Positions 55,033 through 63,265 of a stretch of 64,000 nt of DNA are shown piece after piece. The notes beneath the pieces are model-generated. The model saw only the letters and a list, made by a program, of their open reading frames with translations. It was not told where the DNA came from and searched no databases. The stretch covers positions 1 to 64,000 of the forward strand of contig JBIOHP010000017.1 of NCBI GenBank assembly GCA_044449065.1, read 5' to 3'. The DNA is from JBIOHP01 sp044449065. GTDB lineage: Bacteria; Bacteroidota; Ignavibacteria; UBA10030; SZUA-254. How positions within the stretch are numbered: position 1 is the first letter of the stretch; each line of letters opens with the position of its first letter. Made by a program: the position numbers and the translations under genes.

Positions 55033-55061
55033 TCGTTTCTTTGATTGCAATAAAACTCATT

Positions 55062-55736
55062 CTACGTTTCGTAAATACTATAACTCCATTTCCATTCTTC
55101 CGGGGTTTTAACTAATCCCGCTTTCACCGGATTATATAAAACATACGATATTATATTTTCCAATTCTGTGCCGTTCCTAACGACATGATCAAAGCTTTCG
55201 TGCTGCCAGAATTGTCCCTTCCGATTAAGTATTATGTTTGCTTCGTGCGCCATAGCTCCTTTAATCTTTTGCAAGATTTTTGCAAGGAGCGTTATCGTTG
55301 AACGAGATTTATCTCGTTTAGTGAGAATTATTTTTCGTTTATCGACAATATCAATATCTATTACCAGATGAACATGGTTCGGCATGATGCAATGCGATAT
55401 CAGATAGTAAGCGTCGTTATCAAGTGAATGTATTTTCTTTTGAACGAGACCCGCAATCCTCTCATCACCTAACCATCGTGGACTATCATTTGCTCGATCG
55501 AGCATTTCATCAAAACGGATGATGTATCGTTTTCTCCCGGCGTTGAGTTCTTGTCTGCGTTTTAGAGTATTCTTAATCGCCATCAAGCGTTTTTCTTCGA
55601 TCATTTGTTCTTGCTTCAGTTTTTCAACCACTGCCGCCGGAAGCGAATTCACCAATCGAAATGTGATGAAGAAGACAGCATTTTCAGAATGAATATGCGG
55701 AAGATTTCTCCGGTAATATGTTTTTACTTCTTTCAA
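55062..55736 (-). CDS. REP-associated tyrosine transposase (RAYT, Y1/HUH superfamily)
   Basis: 224 residues. The HUH metal-site motif is in CIMPNHVHLVI (His121 and His123). The C-terminal signature reads QFWQHESFDHVVRN and ISYVLYNPVKAGL (catalytic Tyr candidate Tyr198), then WKWSYS. N-terminal RRNLPH and VFFITFRL are also typical. RAYTs cut single-stranded REP sequences and are domesticated relatives of IS200/IS605 transposases, usually single copy. Residues 140-147 (KRDKSRST) are encoded by a REP hairpin inside the gene (55297-55318), within an insertion between the HUH strand and the next helix. REP units flank the gene on both sides. Confidence 0.93.
   Translation of the reverse strand: MKEVKTYYRRNLPHIHSENAVFFITFRLVNSLPAAVVEKLKQEQMIEEKRLMAIKNTLKRRQELNAGRKRYIIRFDEMLDRANDSPRWLGDERIAGLVQKKIHSLDNDAYYLISHCIMPNHVHLVIDIDIVDKRKIILTKRDKSRSTITLLAKILQKIKGAMAHEANIILNRKGQFWQHESFDHVVRNGTELENIISYVLYNPVKAGLVKTPEEWKWSYSIYET
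55297..55318 (+). repeat. REP hairpin inside the RAYT coding sequence
   Basis: GTTG (55297-55300) plus AACGAGAT-tt-ATCTCGTT (55301-55318), a perfect unit including the tetranucleotide. It is read in frame as KRDKSRST in the transposase. Confidence 0.93.
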
Positions 55737-56113
55737 TGATATTTCTTTTGGTGAAGTTGAACGAAATTCATTTCGTTCCGTAATTAATCTTTATTCATCT
55801 ATATGAAATAATGCGATGTTTAAACGCGAACGAGATAAATCTCGTTCAACGAAATTTATTTCGTTTGGAATTTTGGTATTATTGGGCTTTTAAAGCAATT
55901 ATATACCTATATAAAGTCGAAATGAAAATGTTAGGATACCTACACCGTATCGAATATGACAAGTTAATAAAAATTATTATTGGCGTCAAGGGGTGCTACG
56001 AATTTTATTTTTAAATGTTTACCTCCTACCCAAAAGCCGTCGTATGAAGGCATTTGTTGAGACTCCTCTGTCATAATCAGTTCGTGAATTTCAGAAACTT
56101 TCCCCCCATCCCC
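55737..56113. other. Intergenic region right of the RAYT gene
   Basis: Holds three REP units (55760-55777, 55829-55846, 55848-55865). From 55866 to 56113 no gene, repeat or clear terminator was recognised. Confidence 0.55.
55756..55865. repeat. REP hairpin cluster right of the RAYT gene, three units
   Basis: GTTG plus AACGAAAT-tc-ATTTCGTT at 55756-55777. Inverted unit AACGAGAT-aa-ATCTCGTT with CAAC after it at 55829-55850. Immediately adjoining unit AACGAAAT-tt-ATTTCGTT at 55848-55865 that shares the AAC. Confidence 0.9.
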
Positions 56114-59100
56114 CTAAAACTTCAACTTCTCATAATGATTTTTCTCCAGTTCCTTATTAATCTCCGTCAACCCGTTTAACTGGAATTTTTTCCACCCGTC
56201 CATTCTGGCGTGGAGTATTTTTTCCTCATTCTTCACGTCGGAGATTTGCACGGCGGTGGGCTGCGCGTCGGCGCCTTGCAACAGTCTCATCAAGTAAATT
56301 AATTTTGTTTGCAATCCGTTAAATGTTTCACGCACCGGGTTGCCGTCTTCGGGGGCGAAATAATCAAGGTCTTCTAAGGAAGGGACGCCGTCGCCCTTTA
56401 ATGCTTTCAACCTCCGCTCGAGAGTGGAAAGGGAGTCCTTCAATGCAGGCGTGTCAACTTTTCCAACCAGATTATGAATTTGATTGCGAAGTTTCTTTAG
56501 CTGGTCGGTGGCTCCGAGAAGTTCGCTCAATCCCTTGTAGCACGCCATGGAAAGATCAAATTGCTCCTGAAGCGTTTCATTGGAAATGGTCACCCGCGGA
56601 TCCATTTTAACGGTGATCGGCTGGGTGAAGGTTTTCCCGTCGACATTCAAAATTACAGTATATGTTCCCGGAAGAACCCAGGGTCCATGCGGTTCGGCGG
56701 CGGTATTATGGAGAACCGCAGTCATTGGAAACGACGGCGAAAAACTATCCGGAGCAGAATAATGCATATCCCAGATGAAACGGTGAATGCCCGCTTCAGC
56801 GGAGAGCTTCGCGGCGGGACGAATCCAGTATGTCGGGATGGCTAAGTTTTTCTCGTTGATAACAACCGGAACATCGCTGGTAGAATACCTCCGTACAACG
56901 TTTTGCGCCTGATCTCGGATTTCGATAGCAACATTTTTCACTCCGGCTGGAATTAAATAATCAATCATCGCGCCATCCGGGGGATTTTCCCCTGCCGGTT
57001 CTTCGGGAGGAAGCGGTGTATCGGTGTTCAGATTCCACCGCACACGATAGGCGTCATCCGGTTTAAACAGGTACGTACCCGCTAATAAAAGTTCTTCATT
57101 TACCTCACGCAGCGGAGTAATATTATCAAGTATCCAAAATGATCGCCCATGCGTCGCGACGGCAATATCCGTATTATGAACGATAAGATCACGGATAGAT
57201 GTCGCGGGCATATTCACCCTGAGAGACAACCAGTTGTCACCATCATCGAAAGACACATACACCGCCCGCTCGGTGCCGGCAAAAAGGAGTCCCTTGCGGA
57301 CAGGGTCTTCGCGCACGGCATTTACCGGACCGTTAGTAGGCAAACCGGAAACAATCTCTTTCCAGCTCACGCCGCCGTCGTGAGTCCGGTATATATGCGG
57401 ACGCATATCGTCTAAGCGGATACGATTCACCGCAGCATAAGCCGTCTTCGAATCAAAATGCCCCGCGTCGATGCCCGCAACTTTACTCCATGAGGTGATT
57501 GAGGACGGAGTCACATTATTCCATTTTTTACCCCCGTCCCATGTAACATGGATCAATCCGTCGTCGGTGCCAGCCCAAATAACATTTTCGTCGAGAGGCG
57601 ATAATCCGAGCGCGTAAATGACGCCTCTGCGCGCTTGTTTAGTAAGATCAGGGGTTCGATAGATGCCAATGTTATTGGGGACCTCCGGCGATTCACGGGA
57701 GAGATCAGGACTGATAACCTCCCATTGGTCGCCGCCTGTTGAAGTTTTAAAGAGAACATTTGATGCGAGATATAGATCATGCTGGTCAACCGGAGAAAAC
57801 ATCAACGGTGATGTCCGAATATATCGATACTTGCCCGACCGGATCGCTTCAGGTGCAACCGATTGTGCCTGCCCCGTTTGCTTATCATATTTTGAACATT
57901 TGCCCCCGAAGACCAAATTGGGATGCAAGGGATCGGGAGCCACATACGCATATTCATCGGCGGCAACGGGACGCCATTCGCGAAATGTTATTTCCCCGTC
58001 ATTGCCCCGGCTTGCAATTCCGACAGAACCGCTCTCCTGCTGTCCGCTGTAAAGATTGTACGGAAACTGGTTATCCGCTGAAACGTGGTACAGTTGCGCC
58101 GTCGGTTGATTATACCATGAACTCCACGTTCTCCCCTCGTTAACAGAAATCGTCGCACCCTGATCGCTGGCAAGCAGGATAATTTCAGGATGAGTCGGAT
58201 TTATCCAGATCGTATGATAATCATCCCCGCCGGGCGCGCCTTTAATTGCGGTAAAGGTCGATCCGCCATCCATAGAGCGATACGTAGTGGTATTGGCGAC
58301 ATAAATGATATCTTTGTTTTTTGGATGGACTTTCACTTCCGCAAAATCATCTCCCCGCCCGTAGATGCGGTCCTCCGCGTTTGTCTGAACCCAGCTCGCA
58401 CCTCCATCGTCTGATTTGTACACGCCGCCGTGTTCTGATGCTTCTACCAGCGCATACATCCTTGTTGGATCGCTTGGTGCAATGGCAAAACCAATCCTGC
58501 CCAAACCTTGCTCTGCGGTCGGCAATCCTTTAGTAAGCTGTGTCCATGCCGTGCCCCCATCGGTGGATTTAAATAGTCCGCTCGTTTTACCGCTCCATCC
58601 CCCGTTCTCCCACGGTCCCTGGCGCGCCGCCCAGAGATCGGCATAGATGATCTGAGCATTCCCCGGATCGAAAGCGAGCGCTATGGCTCCCGTGTTCTCA
58701 TCTTTATATAATATTTTTTCCCACTTTGTCCCGCCGTTGATGGAACGGAAAACTCCGCGTTCTTCATTTGCGCCATACGGGTGACCGAGGACGGCAACAA
58801 AGACCCGGTTGGGATCTTTAGGATCGACAAGGACAGCGCCGATTTGCTGGGCATCGCTGAGCCCGAGATATTTCCACGTCGCTCCGCCATCGATTGATTT
58901 GAACATCCCATCACCAGTGGAAAGATCGGGACGCTGAAGGCCTTCTCCCGAACCAACATAGATGATATTAGGATTCGACGGCGCAATTGCCAACGCTCCA
59001 ATAGAACCGGTGGGCTGGGTATCAAATATTGGATTCCATGTCCTTCCGGCGTCATCAGTGCGCCATACTCCCCCGTCATTTACGCCGATATAGAAAACAT

Positions 59101-59275
59101 TCGGCTGATCCGGGATTCCTGCCGCGCCTACTGTCCTGCCGCCCCGGTGTGGACCAATCATCCGCCAATGAAGATTCTGGAAGAACGTTGTATCAATCTT
59201 TTGAGCAATTGCTGCAGCGTGCAGAGCAGCTGAGACGATGAATATGATGAAACCTATTCTTTTCAGAATGTTCAT
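56114..59275 (-). CDS. Large secreted VPS10/BNR-like propeller protein
   Basis: 1053 residues. A signal peptide (IGFIIFIVSAALHAAAIAQ) is followed by the opening LHWRMIGPHRGGRTVGAAGI. About ten Asp-boxes follow (RTDDAGRTW, SIDGGATW, SINGGTKW, STDGGTAW, SDDGGASW, SMDGGSTF, TWDGGKKW, THDGGVSW, SFDDGDNW), giving two consecutive propellers over about 700 residues. An Ig-like domain (about 735-905, with IPTYWIRPAAKLSAEAGIHR) and a helical tail (about 915-1053) complete it. This type is common in Bacteroidota and Acidobacteriota and often called glycosyl hydrolase, but no catalytic residues can be assigned. No T9SS sorting domain. Confidence 0.9.
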   Translation of the reverse strand: MNILKRIGFIIFIVSAALHAAAIAQKIDTTFFQNLHWRMIGPHRGGRTVGAAGIPDQPNVFYIGVNDGGVWRTDDAGRTWNPIFDTQPTGSIGALAIAPSNPNIIYVGSGEGLQRPDLSTGDGMFKSIDGGATWKYLGLSDAQQIGAVLVDPKDPNRVFVAVLGHPYGANEERGVFRSINGGTKWEKILYKDENTGAIALAFDPGNAQIIYADLWAARQGPWENGGWSGKTSGLFKSTDGGTAWTQLTKGLPTAEQGLGRIGFAIAPSDPTRMYALVEASEHGGVYKSDDGGASWVQTNAEDRIYGRGDDFAEVKVHPKNKDIIYVANTTTYRSMDGGSTFTAIKGAPGGDDYHTIWINPTHPEIILLASDQGATISVNEGRTWSSWYNQPTAQLYHVSADNQFPYNLYSGQQESGSVGIASRGNDGEITFREWRPVAADEYAYVAPDPLHPNLVFGGKCSKYDKQTGQAQSVAPEAIRSGKYRYIRTSPLMFSPVDQHDLYLASNVLFKTSTGGDQWEVISPDLSRESPEVPNNIGIYRTPDLTKQARRGVIYALGLSPLDENVIWAGTDDGLIHVTWDGGKKWNNVTPSSITSWSKVAGIDAGHFDSKTAYAAVNRIRLDDMRPHIYRTHDGGVSWKEIVSGLPTNGPVNAVREDPVRKGLLFAGTERAVYVSFDDGDNWLSLRVNMPATSIRDLIVHNTDIAVATHGRSFWILDNITPLREVNEELLLAGTYLFKPDDAYRVRWNLNTDTPLPPEEPAGENPPDGAMIDYLIPAGVKNVAIEIRDQAQNVVRRYSTSDVPVVINEKNLAIPTYWIRPAAKLSAEAGIHRFIWDMHYSAPDSFSPSFPMTAVLHNTAAEPHGPWVLPGTYTVILNVDGKTFTQPITVKMDPRVTISNETLQEQFDLSMACYKGLSELLGATDQLKKLRNQIHNLVGKVDTPALKDSLSTLERRLKALKGDGVPSLEDLDYFAPEDGNPVRETFNGLQTKLIYLMRLLQGADAQPTAVQISDVKNEEKILHARMDGWKKFQLNGLTEINKELEKNHYEKLKF

Positions 59276-59505
59276 GATAAAAGGAAAATTACATTGATGA
59301 ATTAAAATAAAATAATGTTTAATATCTGCATAACCTACAAGAAAATCAATGAGCCATTGCTCTCTACTGACCGATCGTGAAAAAATATTAATTTAGGATG
59401 AATGTTCCGGGTTTGTGATCCCCATCATATCTATGGTACTATGAAATAATAATATTCCATATTTTGTTATATACATGTACGTTCATTATCAGTAAAGGAT
59501 TATCG

Positions 59506-61059
59506 TTGATAAAAAATTATCTCCAGAAAAGAAATTACATTTTTGCAGTCCCTCTCATCATATCGTGGCTTGCTGTTTCATCGTTAAATGCTCCTTTATT
59601 TAGTCAGGATTTCCTGAATAATACTCACAACATGAATATTATCGCCGGTGAATCTACGATCCACCATTATGAATATGTCCTCCCCGATGGATGGTTATAC
59701 CGGTACGATATCGATAACGGAAATAAACTCATCGATAGTTTCAGCATTCCCACTTCGCAGGGCACACGGGGGGTCTCGGTAAGTCCCGTTACCGGCATGA
59801 TGTATATCAGTTATCGCGGCGATGGCGGTTTTCGAGGCAACGGCTCTATAATGCAATTTAATTTACTGACTAATACCATGGGATGGACAAAAAGCTATTC
59901 GCATGGCGTCGATAGCCACGAGATGTCCCCTGATGGCAAAATCATTTATAGCCCTGATGGGGAACTTTCCGGCGATGGAAAATGGTATCTCGTCAACGCA
60001 TCCGACGGAACTGAAACGGGCGCCACAATTAACACCTCCACTCCGGGACCGCATAATACTATCGTAAGTCCGGATGGCACTCGACTGTATATGGGAGATC
60101 GCGATCCCTACAATGTTGGCAATGACTATTTTTATGTTGCAAACACTACAAACAACACTATTATTAAAAAAGTCGGTCCTCTCCTCAAAGGGATCAGGCC
60201 ATTTACTGTCAACGGAAAAGGGACGATCGCGTATATCACCATAACGGGTTTCCTTGGATTTCAGGTTGGCAGCATCACCACCGGAAACGTTCTCTACACG
60301 GTTGATCTTACCAAAATGGGTTTTACTATTAGCCGTTGTTTCACCGATGGTTTTCCTGGTGGAAATTGCCAGACCAGCCACGGTGTCTCACTTTCGCCGG
60401 ATGAAAGGGAACTCTATGTTATAGATTCCCCTAACAGCTACGTTCATGTGTTTGATGTGAGCGGCGTTGAGAGCGGTACCGCGCCGAAGAAGATTGCCGA
60501 CATCCATTTGAACCACACGTTCTTAGGTCAGGCGTCAAGCTGCGCCTATGATTGTTTAGAGATCGGCTGGCTGCAGCACAGTCTTGACGGCAGATATGTC
60601 TATGTCGGTGATTGCGGAGATATAATCGAGACCGCAACCCACTCAATCATCGGGTTTATGCCTGCTCTCCGGAACACGCGAAAAATGATTGAGATCGATT
60701 GGCAAAACGGCAGCACGATAGCCACAAGTACGCGTCAGGGAATAGGTTATGTAACAACCGTGACCTCGGTTCCACAGTATCCTAAAGCGATTCCACAAAA
60801 ATTTTCACTTGCGCAAAATTATCCTAACCCGTTCAATCCGGCAACATTTATTCAATATCAATTGCCGGAAGCATCATACGTAACATTGAAAGTGTATAAC
60901 TCCTTAGGTCAGGAAGTTGCCACACTCGTTGATACGCAGCAGCAATCCGGATACAAAACGGTACGATTCTATTCCAATAATTTACCGAGCGGGATATATA
61001 TTTACCGTTTGGTTGCAGGAACCTATTCCGATTCCAAGAAAATGTTACTCATGAAGTGA
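59506..61059 (+). CDS. YVTN/propeller protein with T9SS sorting domain
   Basis: The frame opens at 59464, but TTG 59506 has AAAGGA seven bases upstream and begins a normal signal peptide (MIKNYLQKRNYIFAVPLIIS ... APLFSQ). There is no ATG before the hydrophobic segment, so the start is a TTG. The body of 517 residues is a seven-bladed-type propeller (YDIDNGNKLIDSFSIPTSQG, GVSVSPVTGMMYISYRG, HNTIVSPDGTRLYMGDRDP, SHGVSLSPDERELYVIDSP). Sorting domain: NYPNPFNPATFIQYQLP, VYNSLGQEVATLVDT, SGIYIYRLVAG, KKMLLMK. Confidence 0.9.
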   Translation: MIKNYLQKRNYIFAVPLIISWLAVSSLNAPLFSQDFLNNTHNMNIIAGESTIHHYEYVLPDGWLYRYDIDNGNKLIDSFSIPTSQGTRGVSVSPVTGMMYISYRGDGGFRGNGSIMQFNLLTNTMGWTKSYSHGVDSHEMSPDGKIIYSPDGELSGDGKWYLVNASDGTETGATINTSTPGPHNTIVSPDGTRLYMGDRDPYNVGNDYFYVANTTNNTIIKKVGPLLKGIRPFTVNGKGTIAYITITGFLGFQVGSITTGNVLYTVDLTKMGFTISRCFTDGFPGGNCQTSHGVSLSPDERELYVIDSPNSYVHVFDVSGVESGTAPKKIADIHLNHTFLGQASSCAYDCLEIGWLQHSLDGRYVYVGDCGDIIETATHSIIGFMPALRNTRKMIEIDWQNGSTIATSTRQGIGYVTTVTSVPQYPKAIPQKFSLAQNYPNPFNPATFIQYQLPEASYVTLKVYNSLGQEVATLVDTQQQSGYKTVRFYSNNLPSGIYIYRLVAGTYSDSKKMLLMK

Positions 61060-61239
61060 CAAGGAATTCCAGCGTAGTAACCGGCTCAACTGAATAACGA
61101 AGTCGGAGGGGGTAATATAAAGAAAGAAATAGTCCTTGATGGAATGTTTTCTAAAATATCTGCCGTGATTGTTTAAAGCATTCTTTTCCAATTCTACTTA
61201 AAAAGCAATAGTCCGGTTGCACTCCCCTCCCAAAAAACT

Positions 61240-62169
61240 TTAGAACGAAAGAACAACTGTTAATCCCCCGCCCTGAGCGTTCACGGAGGGGAACATGGAA
61301 AACCCCGATCCGGATACTCCTGAGTTCGTCGAAGTGTTATCTTCTGTGCGATGTGTGGCTATCTTAGCGAAGGAATACCCTAATTGCAGCCCCAACGGAT
61401 AATCGCTATACCAGTGGATACCGGTATTCGCCATACTCACGCCGATTGCGGTGATAGCGATGTACTCGACCGGAACCAGATACCAATACAACTCAGGGTA
61501 ATTATCCATCACCACGGTTATGGTTGTAATTGTAGTGGCAATGTGACCGGAGGGATAGGCGTCGTAACTGGGCACATGTTTATGGTAATCTATCTGATTA
61601 GGGAAAAAAGCCCACTCGCCGCGTGGCTCCGTGGAAACATAAGGACTCTGCCTTCCCGTGACGTGTTTGATAACCTGAATGACTCCGCCGGTCGAGAGGA
61701 TAGCTTCCACGATCTGGCTCGCTGTCCGTAACGCGCGTTGATTGTGTCCAGCAAAACCGTAGAGTGCAAACGCGCCCGCCAGTTCGAATTGTGGAACTCC
61801 ATCGCCGAGATATTGAATGTTATTGCTCAGATTGAACGCCAGTGTGGAAGAATGATAAAGCCGGTGCGAGTAATCCCATGTTCTATCATCTGTCGCAATC
61901 AGAGCGCCGGTGAGAGCCGCCATGCCCGCAATTGCCGGGAGATTCTCCGTCTTGAACGTGTTTTGGTAGTAGCGCAACCAATCGCCGGGAATGTTGCTGA
62001 ACATGGTATACCATCTTAGGGAGTCTTCTCCGCCGGCGCTGGGCGAGATTCCGGCAGCGCCTGTGCTGTCATCCGGAATAGTTGGTCCAATCGGAGCCCC
62101 TGCTCTCAAAGAACCTGTAACTATTAATAGGAACGAAAATATACAAGTAATAGTAAATAAACGCTTCAT
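61240..62169 (-). CDS. PAP2 family phosphatase
   Basis: 309 residues with a signal peptide (ITCIFSFLLIVTGSLRAG). The three PAP2 motifs are present: K-x4-R-x2-P in IKHVTGRQSP (Lys168 to Pro176), PSGH (206-209, catalytic-site His209), and TGIHWYSDYPLG (His252 and Asp256). Likely acts on lipid phosphates such as undecaprenyl pyrophosphate or phosphatidic acid at the periplasmic face; the large N-terminal extension and lack of many strong membrane segments differ from the small integral members. Confidence 0.9.
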   Translation of the reverse strand: MKRLFTITCIFSFLLIVTGSLRAGAPIGPTIPDDSTGAAGISPSAGGEDSLRWYTMFSNIPGDWLRYYQNTFKTENLPAIAGMAALTGALIATDDRTWDYSHRLYHSSTLAFNLSNNIQYLGDGVPQFELAGAFALYGFAGHNQRALRTASQIVEAILSTGGVIQVIKHVTGRQSPYVSTEPRGEWAFFPNQIDYHKHVPSYDAYPSGHIATTITTITVVMDNYPELYWYLVPVEYIAITAIGVSMANTGIHWYSDYPLGLQLGYSFAKIATHRTEDNTSTNSGVSGSGFSMFPSVNAQGGGLTVVLSF

Positions 62170-62497
62170 CAGAAATTTTATTGTACTAGAAAAAAAACGT
62201 TATTTAATATAGTTAATGGAGAATGAAAATTCAAAATTAGACACATTTTAACAGCCGAAGAATAAAATAGGAAAAAGCAACTAATGTTAAGGTTTATTGT
62301 GGAAAAAAACAGACACTTGACAATTTTCGATGCTCTCAGTATATTACATCATTCAACTCTGAAGCCACTTCCTCATTTTCTATTTAAATTTTCCATTTCC
62401 GGTAATCTCTTCAATTGAATCTTTTTTGAATGATTATCGTACCACTACTGTACAGAGATTTTTCCCCAAAACAAAAATATCGTACAGGAGAGTGACA
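62170..62497. other. Divergent intergenic region
   Basis: AT-rich, with divergent promoters presumed for the PAP2 and PDZ genes. No repeat or RNA gene is recognised. Confidence 0.4.
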
Positions 62498-63256
62498 ATG
62501 AAACAACGATTCTCGTATATCATCATAGCTGCCATTGTTCTTTTTTGTCTGGCGCCGGCAAGCGGCTATGGACAGTCATCCAAAAAGGGCTTCCTTGGCG
62601 TTTACAGCCAGACCGTAACGCGGGATATCATAAAAAAATACAACCTGCCGGTTGACGGGGGTGCGTATATTAACGGCATTGTTGATGGCAGCGCCGCCGA
62701 TGACGCGGGTCTCCGCCGCAAGGATGTTATCGTGAAATTTGGCGACGCCGTAATTGAAGACGACGCGGATTTAACCGACGCTATCCGGCACACTAAACCG
62801 TACACTGAAGTCACAATCGAGCTTTACCGCAACGGGGAAAAGAAAACCCTTACCGCTAAAGTGGATCGGCTGAAAAGTTCTGAGTTTAGTTCCGACGCAA
62901 ATTTTGATTTTAACTGGATCGGCGATATATTTTCACATCACACATGGCATTCCTTTCCTCCGCGCGGCGTAACATTCCAGAACCTGACAGGGCAACTCGG
63001 CGATTTTCTCGGCGTTCCGGACGGCAGAGGCGTGCTCATCACGGAAGTCCGTAAAGGCGGCGTGATCGATAAAGCGGGATTTAAAGCCGGCGATGTTATT
63101 ACAAAAATCGATAACCGCGAAACCGAAGACATCAACGAAATTACCAGGGCGTTCGGCGACCGCGAAGGGAAAAATGTCCCGGTTGAAATCGTTCGAAGCG
63201 GGAAACCCATGACGCTGAATATCCAGGTCCCTGAAGAAGAGGACGACTGGTACTGA
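62498..63256 (+). CDS. Exported protein with two PDZ domains
   Basis: ATG 62498 (frame open from 62426) has AGGAGA upstream and a signal peptide (IIIAAIVLFCLAPASGYGQ), giving 252 residues. PDZ1 covers about 30-110 (GFLGVYSQTVTRDIIKKYNL, GAYINGIVDGSAADDAGLRR), PDZ2 about 160-245 (FLGVPDGRGVLITEVRKGGV, AGFKAGDVITKIDNRETEDI). The protease domain of DegP/HtrA-like proteins is absent, with only a short linker between the PDZ domains, so it probably works as a binding or scaffold protein in the periplasm. Ends acidic (EEEDDWY). Confidence 0.88.
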   Translation: MKQRFSYIIIAAIVLFCLAPASGYGQSSKKGFLGVYSQTVTRDIIKKYNLPVDGGAYINGIVDGSAADDAGLRRKDVIVKFGDAVIEDDADLTDAIRHTKPYTEVTIELYRNGEKKTLTAKVDRLKSSEFSSDANFDFNWIGDIFSHHTWHSFPPRGVTFQNLTGQLGDFLGVPDGRGVLITEVRKGGVIDKAGFKAGDVITKIDNRETEDINEITRAFGDREGKNVPVEIVRSGKPMTLNIQVPEEEDDWY

Positions 63257-63265
63257 GAATTCCCC

